From contig JBMFUG010000032.1 of assembly GCA_049966695.1 (NCBI GenBank), positions 1 through 26,991 of the forward strand: 26,991 nucleotides of DNA. The letters are read 5' to 3'. This DNA comes from JAKAWM01 sp049966695. Its GTDB lineage: Bacteria > Actinomycetota > Acidimicrobiia > Acidimicrobiales > Palsa-688. Made by a program: the position numbers and the translations under genes. The notes under the pieces were generated by a model that did no database searches, was not told the origin of the DNA, and worked only from the letters and a program-made list of their open reading frames with translations. Position 1 is the first letter of the stretch. The number at the start of each line of letters is the position of its first letter. This document shows, in pieces, positions 7,617-14,577 of this stretch.

Positions 7617-8611
7617 TGGAGGTCCTTTTCCACTACCTCCGCCCGGCTGAGCGCCTCGACAGCTCGCAACCTGGCGCTCCTGGATCGGGGATTGGCCAGC
7701 ACTTCACCTGTAGATGGCTTTTTCGCACCTCTGTTGAGGAGACGTACCTTCGGCATGGCACCACATGCGCAGGGCAGCCCGGGAGGGCAGGTGCAACCTC
7801 CCGTAGAAGCTGTCACGAAGCGTCCCTTCACGATCCTGTCCTCCCCTGAGTGGTAGGAAATTGCCACCACGCGCCCACCTGGCACCAAGCGGTCGATGGC
7901 AAGGTCGAGGGCGACCGGCAAGACCTCTAGCTCAGCGTTGACCACGGCGCGCAGGGCTTGGAAAACTCGCTTGGCCGGGTGGCCACGTCGGCGAGCAGCC
8001 GGGGGAAGCGCTTGCTCAATGGCTTCTACAAGCTCTGCCGTTGTAAGGACAGGCCTTGCCCCCACGACACCGGCGGCTATCTGGCGAGCAAAGCGTGCTT
8101 CACCGTGGGCAGCGAACAATGCCGCCAACTGTTCTTGGCTCGCCTCGTTCAGCCACAGAGCAGCGGTGAGCTCCTGGGTCGGGTCCATGCGCATATCCAG
8201 CGGCCCGTCTAAACGGTAAGAGAACCCCCTGCCTGCTTGGTCGACCTGAGGTGAGCTCAGCCCCAGGTCAAAAAGCGCCCCGGACAACCGCTCGACCCCT
8301 AAGCGGTCCAGCACCTCGCCGAGCCTGTCGAAGCGCTCCTTTATGACCCTGGCGCGTTCGCCAAAGACAGACAGGGCCCTGCTGGCAGCTGCGACCGCAG
8401 CAGGGTCTCGGTCCAGTCCAATGACCTGTACGTCACTGCGCGCCAGCAGCACCACCCGCGCGTGGCCACCACCACCGACTGTCGCGTCGAGGACCACGCC
8501 TTCCGGCACCGCCGACAACAGCTCGACCACTTGGCCGACCATGACGGGCACGTGGTCGAAGGGCCCATTAGGCTGCTGCAAAGGCTCTTCGTTGCTCGGC
8601 TCTTGGCTCAT
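7613..8611 (-). CDS. rsmH: 16S rRNA (cytosine-1402-N4)-methyltransferase RsmH (MraW)
   Basis: RsmH methylates N4 of C1402 in the 16S rRNA P site using S-adenosylmethionine. From ATG at 8611 the product has 332 residues and begins MSQEPSNEEP. Family motifs are HVPVMVGQVVELL (20-32), the SAM-binding DATVGGGGHA (42-51), GLDRDP, ALFDLGLSSPQVD, GFSYRLDGPLDMRMD, HPAKRVFQALRAVVN, YHSGEDRIVK and the final RSRSARLRAVE. The Cys-rich CTCPPGLPCACG near the end is also typical. An AAGGGG lies upstream of the ATG. The frame stays open up to GTG at 8779, which overlaps the mraZ stop as GTGA. That start would add 56 residues without family similarity, but it mimics the overlaps seen downstream and cannot be excluded. 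I see no other element in the 164 bp between mraZ and ATG 8611. Confidence 0.95.
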   Translation of the reverse strand: MSQEPSNEEPLQQPNGPFDHVPVMVGQVVELLSAVPEGVVLDATVGGGGHARVVLLARSDVQVIGLDRDPAAVAAASRALSVFGERARVIKERFDRLGEVLDRLGVERLSGALFDLGLSSPQVDQAGRGFSYRLDGPLDMRMDPTQELTAALWLNEASQEQLAALFAAHGEARFARQIAAGVVGARPVLTTAELVEAIEQALPPAARRRGHPAKRVFQALRAVVNAELEVLPVALDLAIDRLVPGGRVVAISYHSGEDRIVKGRFVTASTGGCTCPPGLPCACGAMPKVRLLNRGAKKPSTGEVLANPRSRSARLRAVEALSRAEVVEKDLQ

Positions 8612-8775
8612 GCGTAGCCCCTTGGCCAAAGTTGCCCCGGGTACCTCTCCGGGCAGCAGGGGACTGAGGCACGTGGAGAAGGGGGTTCCTGTCCCGGTGG
8701 CCAAGAGGCTACGTATAGGCCCGAGCTGGTGGCGCTGCCTCCGTTGTACCTGAGCAGGAGGGCAAATGGCACCGT

Positions 8776-9312
8776 TCACGCGGCCCCCATTTCGGCCGCC
8801 CCCGCTTCTTCGCGCTGACGATGAGACGGAGCAAGGGAGCCCTCCATCAGCTTGGCAAGGTACCTGTCGTTACGGCTAGCCCAGCGGTTTGGCTCCCACA
8901 GCTCAATGTGGTCGAACGAGCCCACGACACTTACAGCGCTGTCCAGCTCTAAACCGGCCCACTCCCTGTAGTCGCTTCGGAGCGTGACCCTCCACTGTGG
9001 GTCGATGTCCGCGGGGTCCGAGTTCCAAGTGAGCGCCTGAGCCCTGGCCAGCTCCTCTGGGCCGTCGTCTTGCGCGGCATAAGCCGCCCGAAGCTGTTCC
9101 TGGAACAGGTCTCGCGGCCATATGGCCAGGCACCCGAAGTTGTGCCTTGCTACGACTGCGACCTTCTTGCCGGTCACGAACGGAGGGCGCCTGAAATCGG
9201 CCGGGATGATAAGCCGCGACTTGCTGTCGACCTTGTACTCCCCGGCCCCGTGAAGGTACTCGATGCCGGTCCGAGCCCCGAAGTCTGGGCCAACGACACC
9301 TCTACCCTCCAC
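8776..9312 (-). CDS. mraZ: MraZ, transcriptional regulator of the dcw operon
   Basis: MraZ is an AbrB-fold DNA-binding regulator that forms rings and binds direct repeats upstream of its own operon. The two half-domains are visible: YKVDSKSRLIIPADFR with DxxxR at residues 29-33, and DIDPQWRVTLRSDYREWAGLE with DxxxR at 104-108. The usual glycine and proline of these loops (KGR..P, QGR..P) are altered: KSR in the first, and QWR with an arginine replacing the proline in the second. The GTG at 9312 gives 178 residues, with about 20 more than usual before the first domain. I chose it because a strong promoter places the transcript start at or next to this codon, suggesting a leaderless message. 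An AGGAGG upstream has no ATG/GTG/TTG at normal spacing in this frame. The frame stays open to 9495, but that stretch contains the promoter and operator. Confidence 0.92.
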   Translation of the reverse strand: MEGRGVVGPDFGARTGIEYLHGAGEYKVDSKSRLIIPADFRRPPFVTGKKVAVVARHNFGCLAIWPRDLFQEQLRAAYAAQDDGPEELARAQALTWNSDPADIDPQWRVTLRSDYREWAGLELDSAVSVVGSFDHIELWEPNRWASRNDRYLAKLMEGSLAPSHRQREEAGAAEMGAA

Positions 9313-9319
9313 CTGATGG

Positions 9320-9348
9320 ATTGTAACTCCTCCTAGCTCCCCAAGCAA
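9320..9348 (-). promoter_or_regulatory. Strong sigma70-type promoter of mraZ/dcw operon, predicted leaderless
   Basis: On the minus strand a -35 element TTGCTT (9348-9343) is followed by a 17-base spacer and a consensus-like -10 TACAAT (9325-9320). Transcription would begin about seven bases downstream, at 9313-9312, which is the first base of the GTG taken as the mraZ start. Seen directly: the hexamers and spacing. Inferred: the transcript start and leaderless translation. Confidence 0.75.
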
Positions 9349-9352
9349 CCCC

Positions 9353-9394
9353 CAAAGTGCCACCCGAGGCCACCAAAGTGCCACCCGAGGCCAC
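9353..9394 (-). promoter_or_regulatory. MraZ-box array: 21-bp tandem duplication giving four GTGGC boxes
   Basis: Two perfect 21-bp copies (9353-9373, 9374-9394) lie directly upstream of the mraZ -35 element. Read on the minus strand they contain GTGGC four times, at 9394-9390, 9384-9380, 9373-9369 and 9363-9359, spaced 10, 11 and 10 bases, i.e. one helical turn each. MraZ is known to bind arrays of short direct repeats with about 10-bp spacing upstream of mraZ. The family word is usually TGGG/GTGGG-like in many bacteria and AAAGTG-like in Mycoplasma. Box centres fall near -49, -59, -70 and -80, all upstream of the promoter. Confidence 0.8.
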
Positions 9395-9573
9395 GTCTTG
9401 CTCAGGCACAACCCATCGCCTTCCTGGCCCGGCCAAGGGACGACGGTGCCAACCCTCATTGAGGAAGCTGAGAGCTTGGCGCTTGGCGCTGCCATGAGCG
9501 GGGGGACGCCCCAACAGCCGGCATAGGCAGCTCGCCTCTTAGAACAGGCCGGTCGAGCCTCGAAGTAAGCCGG

Positions 9574-12500
9574 TTACGCCAGCAGCTGTCGTATGGAGCG
9601 TTGAAGCCGTTCCACGCTGACCGGCACCCGGGTGCCTATGGACTGGGCGAACATGCTCACCCGTAGTTCCTCAAGCAGCCAACGCAGCTCTTCGAGCGAC
9701 CTTGTGGTCTCGGCCGTAGGCTCTCCAGGGCGGGCCACGACCTTCTTGCGAGCTTGCGCCAGCAAGTCCTCCACTGCCCTGACCCGGCTCACCAGCACTT
9801 GGTCACGCGCTGGGTCAAAGCTCAACTTGTCCAAGCGGACCTCCACAGCGCGCAGGTACCGCTCGACGTCAGCCAACCTGCCCGCTCCGGCACGCCGTAC
9901 GAAGCCCGGGCCGACCAGCTCAGCCAATTGCCTCGTTATGTCCTCGGCCGCTGTCCGGGCAGGCGCCCCGGGCGGTAACAACAACGCTTTTTCGCTCAGT
10001 TCACCGAGGCGCCGCTGCACCACCTGCAACTTGACGATCGCTCGGCTGGCTGCTTGCATAGCAGCGGCCGCGTACTGGTCGAACTTGTCAGCTATGTTGG
10101 CCATAAGCGTCTCGAAGCCTGAGCGGTCCCAAGCCGGCCCACCCAGCTGGCTCACCAAGTCGTCCACCACTGCCGCGCCAACATCTTCAACAACATGGCG
10201 CGCTGAGCTGTACGAGCCGGTGGCGACGAGGGCCAAGCGGGTGCCCCTGTCCAACAAGCGCCCCAGTTGGCCCACCCGATGGCCCAGCCCGGCAACAATG
10301 AGCCGGCTTGTCCCAGCAGCCATCGCCTGGGCCTGCTCGGCTTCGCTAAAGAGCACCCGGACGCCAACTTGGCCCCCTTCGTCCACGAGCGCCGGGTAAC
10401 CGCAAACCGAAATGCCTTGCCAGGTGGCCTCGAACCTCTTGGGCAGCTCATCGAAATCCCATGTGCAAAGGCCACAACGTTGCAAGCCCGCCGCTTTGGC
10501 AGCTTGAGCCAGCGCACGCCTGGTCAACGGCTGCAGGGCCGCCACCAGCCGCGAAGGATCCCTGCTGGCTGCCAAGGTGCGACCGCTGCCGTCCACCACC
10601 CGCAAAAGCGGGCGGAGGTGCACGGGGACCTTTCCCCAGTCGAAGTCCTCAGGCGCAACGCTTGCCCCAGTCGCCTCGCTCAGCTCCCTGGCCAGCACCT
10701 CCAGCAATGGGCCAGCCGGCGCCTTGTACTTCGCCACCACAGAGCGCGCTAGAGCAGGTGCCGGGCTGACCGCCCTGCGCATGTTTTTCGGCAGCGAACG
10801 CACCAGGGCCAAGACAAGTTCCTCTCGGAACCCCGGCACTTGCCACTCGAGGCCTGAGCTTTCCAGCTCACTTAGCCTCCCGAACGGCACGTCGACGCTC
10901 ACGCCGTCGTCGAAGTCACCAGGTTGCCACTTGTAGCTGAGGGCAAACGACGTACCGTCCGCCAAGTGCCATTTGTCAGGGTAATCGGCCTCGCTAGGCA
11001 CAGGGGCATTGCCGCCTATAAGGTCCTGCATGCTCACCTGTAGGCGTCCTGGGTTGTCCCGGGCAAGCCAAGCGGCAAAAGTGCCTGACGAGGTCACCGA
11101 AGCGCCCAAAACTGCGTCGTAAAAGCAAAACAGTGCCTCGTCGCCCACAGCCAAGTCCTGGCGCCGGCAGCGCTGAGACAAAGACCTCAGTTCCTCGACG
11201 ACATCACGGTTGCGAGCAACAAAGGCTGGCGCTTTTCGCCAGTCGCCCTCCACGAGGGCCGAGCGGATGAACATCTCCCGGCAAGCCACCGGGTCCAAAC
11301 GGGCAAAGTCAGTCCTGCGCCTTTCGACTACAGGCAAGCCATAAAGCGTTGCCCTGGCAAAGACATAGCACGAACCCCGGTCGGCGTCCCAAAAAGGCCC
11401 GTCGTACGACCATTTGAGGAGGTGGCCCGCTACATTTTCAACCCAGCGAGGCTGGGCTGGCGCCGCCACCCTGCCCCAGAGGCGCCCGGTCTCCACGAGC
11501 TCAGCCACCATCACCCAGCGAGGTTGGCGTTTGGCCTTTGCGAGCCCGGAGCCTGGCCAAATGCTAAACCGTGCGTTGCGTACCCCAAGGTAGTCGTCCC
11601 GCTCCTTGTCGCGCACCCCGACTTGCGCCACGATGCCAGCCAGCAAGGCCCGGTGGAGGACTGACCTGGAGGACATCTCACTGCCATGCACGCCACTTCT
11701 CCCCGGCGCGGTGCCAAGAACGGCCCCTGCTGTGCCGCCGGGACGCTCACCCGCTGCGGCCCAAGGAGCCAAAGCGCTTGTCTTGGCAGCGCTCAGCGTC
11801 CCTCCGCCCGAGCTAGTGGCGCTCCCTCGGGACAAGCCCAAGGCACGGCAAATTTCGCTCAGTTGGCTAACGACGTCCTGCCACTCACGTGCACGCTGGT
11901 AGGAGATCATTTGTTGCCGGCAAAAGCGGCGGAACTGGCCGGCTTCTGTCGCTTCTTCCATAAGTCCCCAGAGGGCCAAATATGTCATGAAGTCGGAGCT
12001 CGGGTCGGCAAAACGCGCATGGACCTGGTCTGCCAGCTCTTCTTTGCCCGCAGGGCGCTCACGCGGGTCCTGCACAGAAAGCCCCGCTGCAATGACTATA
12101 ACCTGGGGCAAGCACCCCAGCCTCGCCCCTTCGACCACCATCCGGCCGAGCCTCGGGTCAAGGGGCAACTGAGCCAACTTGCGGCCCGTGGCTGTCAAAG
12201 CCCCTTGTGGGCTGAGAGCGCCTATCTCTTGCAACAGGGCCACCCCGTCCTTGATGTTGCGCCGGTCCGGCGCGTCGACAAACGGGAACTCCTCGACGTC
12301 CCCGAGGCCGATCGCTGCCATTTGCAATATGACAGAAGCGAGGTTGGTCCTCAGGATCTCGGGCTCGCTAAAAGCGCTCCGGCCAGCAAAGTCTTCTTCG
12401 GAGTAGAGCCTGACGCACACCCCTGGGCCGAGGCGCCCGCACCGGCCGGCGCGCTGGTTGGCAGAAGCCTGCGAAATAGCTTCGATGGGCAAACGTTGGA

Positions 12501-13503
12501 CCTTCGTCCTGCGGCTGTAGCGAGAGACACGAGCCGTGCCCTGGTCCACTACGTAACGGATCCCGGGCACCGTGAGGGAGGTCTCGGCAACATTTGTGGC
12601 CAGTACCACACGCCTTTTCTCGTGGGCTTGGAAGACGCGATGCTGCTCAGCAGCTGACAACCGCGCGTACAATGCCAGGATCTCCAAGTCGGGCAAGCCG
12701 GACTTGGAAAGTGCCTCGGCGGTGTCGCGAATTTCACGTTCCCCGGACAGAAAGACGAGGATGTCTCCTGGGCCTTGCTTGCACAGTTCACCAACAGCGT
12801 CACAAACGGCCTGGACTTGGTCCACCTCTTCCCCGGCGCCGTCTTTTGCACAGGGACGGTACCTGATCTCTACCGGGAAGGTCCTCCCGGGGACCTCGAC
12901 CACCGGCGCCGCGCCGAAATGGCTGGAAAACTTTTGGGTGTCGATGGTAGCTGACGTGACGACCACTTGCAGGTCAGGCCGTTTTGGCAGCAACCGCTTG
13001 ACGTAGCCCAAAATGAAGTCGATATTGAGGCTACGTTCGTGCGCCTCATCGATAATGAGCGTGTCGTAGCGCTCAAGCACCGGGTCGCTGTGCAGTTCAG
13101 CAAGCAGCACCCCGTCAGTCATAACCTTGACCAAGGCCCCCTCGGCAACCCTGTCGCTAAAGCGGACCTTGAAGCCGACCGCGCGGCCGACCTCGCTGCC
13201 CATCTCTTGCGCGAGCCGCTCAGCGATGCTCCTAGCGGCAAGCCTTCTGGGCTGCGTATGGCCGATCATGCCTGTCGTCCCTCCGCCTGCCTCTAGGCAA
13301 AGCTTCGGCAGCTGCGTGCTCTTGCCAGAACCTGTCTCCCCTGCCACCACGACCACCTGGCTTGCCCGCAGAGCCGACAGGATTTCCTCTCTGTGCGCGC
13401 TTATGGGCAGCTCGGGAGGGTAAGCCAACCTGCTCAAGATCTCCTCACGGCTGGCGCGGCGCGCCTCGGCGCTCAAAGGCGACCACGAGTGAGGCATGCC
13501 CAC
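9574..13503 (-). CDS. hrpA: HrpA-type ATP-dependent RNA helicase (DEAH box)
   Basis: The 1309-residue product matches the bacterial HrpA layout. Motif I is GETGSGKST (55-63), followed by TQPRRLAARS (83-92), DEAH (152-155), TSATID (183-188), TNVAETSLTVPG (303-314) and motif VI QRAGRCGRLGPG (350-361). A ratchet/OB-fold region follows and then the long C-terminal DUF3418-like part with IHRALL-like (VLHRALLAGI), NARFSIWPGSGL, MVAELVETGRLWGR and ALVEGDW. In the family HrpA unwinds RNA and acts in mRNA processing or rescue of stalled ribosomes. About 50 Gly/Ser/Ala-rich residues (roughly 560-612) look like an insertion compared with E. coli HrpA as I remember it. The start is GTG 13503 or ATG 13497, two codons later; neither has a clear Shine-Dalgarno. 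It is a single gene, divergent from the LLM oxidoreductase and ending 261 bp before mraZ. Confidence 0.93.
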   Translation of the reverse strand: MGMPHSWSPLSAEARRASREEILSRLAYPPELPISAHREEILSALRASQVVVVAGETGSGKSTQLPKLCLEAGGGTTGMIGHTQPRRLAARSIAERLAQEMGSEVGRAVGFKVRFSDRVAEGALVKVMTDGVLLAELHSDPVLERYDTLIIDEAHERSLNIDFILGYVKRLLPKRPDLQVVVTSATIDTQKFSSHFGAAPVVEVPGRTFPVEIRYRPCAKDGAGEEVDQVQAVCDAVGELCKQGPGDILVFLSGEREIRDTAEALSKSGLPDLEILALYARLSAAEQHRVFQAHEKRRVVLATNVAETSLTVPGIRYVVDQGTARVSRYSRRTKVQRLPIEAISQASANQRAGRCGRLGPGVCVRLYSEEDFAGRSAFSEPEILRTNLASVILQMAAIGLGDVEEFPFVDAPDRRNIKDGVALLQEIGALSPQGALTATGRKLAQLPLDPRLGRMVVEGARLGCLPQVIVIAAGLSVQDPRERPAGKEELADQVHARFADPSSDFMTYLALWGLMEEATEAGQFRRFCRQQMISYQRAREWQDVVSQLSEICRALGLSRGSATSSGGGTLSAAKTSALAPWAAAGERPGGTAGAVLGTAPGRSGVHGSEMSSRSVLHRALLAGIVAQVGVRDKERDDYLGVRNARFSIWPGSGLAKAKRQPRWVMVAELVETGRLWGRVAAPAQPRWVENVAGHLLKWSYDGPFWDADRGSCYVFARATLYGLPVVERRRTDFARLDPVACREMFIRSALVEGDWRKAPAFVARNRDVVEELRSLSQRCRRQDLAVGDEALFCFYDAVLGASVTSSGTFAAWLARDNPGRLQVSMQDLIGGNAPVPSEADYPDKWHLADGTSFALSYKWQPGDFDDGVSVDVPFGRLSELESSGLEWQVPGFREELVLALVRSLPKNMRRAVSPAPALARSVVAKYKAPAGPLLEVLARELSEATGASVAPEDFDWGKVPVHLRPLLRVVDGSGRTLAASRDPSRLVAALQPLTRRALAQAAKAAGLQRCGLCTWDFDELPKRFEATWQGISVCGYPALVDEGGQVGVRVLFSEAEQAQAMAAGTSRLIVAGLGHRVGQLGRLLDRGTRLALVATGSYSSARHVVEDVGAAVVDDLVSQLGGPAWDRSGFETLMANIADKFDQYAAAAMQAASRAIVKLQVVQRRLGELSEKALLLPPGAPARTAAEDITRQLAELVGPGFVRRAGAGRLADVERYLRAVEVRLDKLSFDPARDQVLVSRVRAVEDLLAQARKKVVARPGEPTAETTRSLEELRWLLEELRVSMFAQSIGTRVPVSVERLQRSIRQLLA

Positions 13504-13598
13504 AGCTTGCCAAGCGGGCGCTCGCCTGTCGGGTCGGCTCTCGGCTTGTGCGCGGCCAAGTCAGCCCTGGCCTACCTAGCTGCCACGGTCCTCGACGC

Positions 13599-13627
13599 TT
13601 CACGCTGCGCCAGGCCTCATGTAAGGT
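13599..13627 (+). promoter_or_regulatory. Candidate leaderless promoter of the LLM oxidoreductase gene
   Basis: TTCACG (13599-13604), a 17-base spacer and TAAGGT (13622-13627) are followed after six bases by the GTG start at 13634. The -35 is weak and the -10 fits TANNNT. If used, the transcript would begin at or next to the start codon. Confidence 0.45.
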
Positions 13628-13633
13628 GGCGCA

Positions 13634-14518
13634 GTGCGCTTTAGCATCTGGCCCACCACGTCGCAGTCCTGGGACAAGCTGTTCGAGGTCGCCTCGCACG
13701 CGGAGCGCACGGGCTGGGACGGCGTCTGGGTCGCCGACCACTTCATGCCCGCTGCGGAGCCTGTTACCGAGCCGATGCTTGAGTGCTGGAGCGTGCTGGC
13801 CGGGCTGGCTACGAGCGTGGCGCGACTGCGGATCGGGTCTCTCGTGACCGGGAACACTTACCGCCACCCCGCCGTCTTGGCCAATATGGCCGCGACGGTC
13901 GACCACCTGAGCGGGGGGCGGCTGGTGCTGGGGATAGGGGCTGGGTGGCAGGAAAACGAGCACCGAGCCTATGGGATCGACTACCCGGACGTCCCAGGCC
14001 GGATGGCTCGGCTCGACGAGGCGTGCGCCGTGGTCCGCAGCCTCCTGACGCTCCCGCGAGCCAGTTTCCAAGGCCGCTACTACCGCCTACTGGATGCCCC
14101 GATGGAGCCGAAGCCGGTCCAAGAGCACCTCCCGCTCCTGATCGGCGGCGAAGGCGAGAAGGTCACTTTGCGCACCGTCGCCAAGTGGGCAGACGAATGG
14201 AACACCTGGGGCTTGCCTGAGGTGCTCCGCTCAAAAGGTGCCGTCCTAGACCGTCACTGCGAGGCGATCGGGAGGGACCCGGCGACGGTCGTGCGCTCCG
14301 CCCAGGTCATAGTCAACCTCGACTGCACGGCACCGTCACGGTCGTGGCTCCCGAGCGTAGAGGTCAGCACTGCCCAAATGCAGGACCTGCTGGGGGGCTA
14401 CCAGCAAGCGGGGGTCGAAGAGTTCGTCCTGCCCGACTGGAACCTCGGCACCGGGACAGCACGCTCCGACATGATGGACCGCTTCCTCACCGAGGTGGCT
14501 GCGCCCTTCAGGCGCTGA
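13634..14518 (+). CDS. LLM-class (luciferase-like, F420-type) oxidoreductase
   Basis: The 294-residue protein has the luciferase-like TIM-barrel pattern. It opens MRFSIWPTTSQSWDKLFEVASHAERTG-like with WDGVWVADHFM (about 29-39), then RLRIGSLVTGNTYRHPAVLANMAATVDHLSGGRLVLGIGAGW (about 64-105), the core signature of F420/flavin-dependent LLM enzymes. The YYRLLDAPMEPKPVQEHLPLLIGGEGEK stretch and the helix around KWADEWN also fit. The GNTYRHP and G-IGAGW context suggests cofactor F420, common in actinobacteria, rather than FMN, but this is inference; the substrate cannot be told. GTG at 13634 places the conserved N-terminus at residue 1. The gene lies 59 bp upstream of ilvD on the same strand, with no evident functional link. 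Confidence 0.88.
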   Translation: MRFSIWPTTSQSWDKLFEVASHAERTGWDGVWVADHFMPAAEPVTEPMLECWSVLAGLATSVARLRIGSLVTGNTYRHPAVLANMAATVDHLSGGRLVLGIGAGWQENEHRAYGIDYPDVPGRMARLDEACAVVRSLLTLPRASFQGRYYRLLDAPMEPKPVQEHLPLLIGGEGEKVTLRTVAKWADEWNTWGLPEVLRSKGAVLDRHCEAIGRDPATVVRSAQVIVNLDCTAPSRSWLPSVEVSTAQMQDLLGGYQQAGVEEFVLPDWNLGTGTARSDMMDRFLTEVAAPFRR

Positions 14519-14564
14519 CGCACGGGCTACGGGCGCCGCACACGCGAACGTCGTCAGCCTCACC

Positions 14565-14570
14565 TAGATT
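14565..14570 (+). promoter_or_regulatory. Candidate -10 element of ilvD
   Basis: TAGATT ends seven bases before the ilvD ATG at 14578. A GGAGG lies between them but only two bases before the ATG, too close for a normal ribosome-binding site. I see no convincing -35. It fits the leaderless pattern seen at other genes in this window. Confidence 0.4.
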
Positions 14571-14577
14571 GGAGGCC

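Noticed and set aside
8612..8779. 56-residue N-terminal extension of RsmH from GTG 8779
   Set aside because: No RsmH similarity in the added residues, and ATG 8611 has an upstream purine-rich site. It is kept as an alternative because the GTGA overlap with the mraZ stop resembles neighbouring junctions.
9319..9335. AGGAGG as the ribosome-binding site of mraZ
   Set aside because: No ATG, GTG or TTG lies at normal spacing in the MraZ frame; GTG 9312 is about 14 bases beyond. The bases fall within the promoter spacer.
9353..9394. Repeat array as a CRISPR or iteron origin
   Set aside because: Only two adjacent copies with no spacers. Position and word match an MraZ operator, and no replication gene is nearby.
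9313..9495. 61-residue N-terminal extension of MraZ
   Set aside because: The stretch contains the promoter and the repeat array, and MraZ proteins do not have such an extension.
11686..12657. 323-codon open frame on the plus strand inside hrpA
   Set aside because: It is antisense to the conserved helicase core, shows no family motif, and has typical shadow composition.
14344..14577. In-frame upstream extension of ilvD
   Set aside because: It overlaps the LLM gene in another frame. The conserved IlvD N-terminus begins exactly at ATG 14578, so the extension is not coding.
14519..14577. T-box or leader-peptide attenuator upstream of ilvD
   Set aside because: The gap is only 59 bases, with no room for a T-box and no run of branched-chain codons in a short leader frame.
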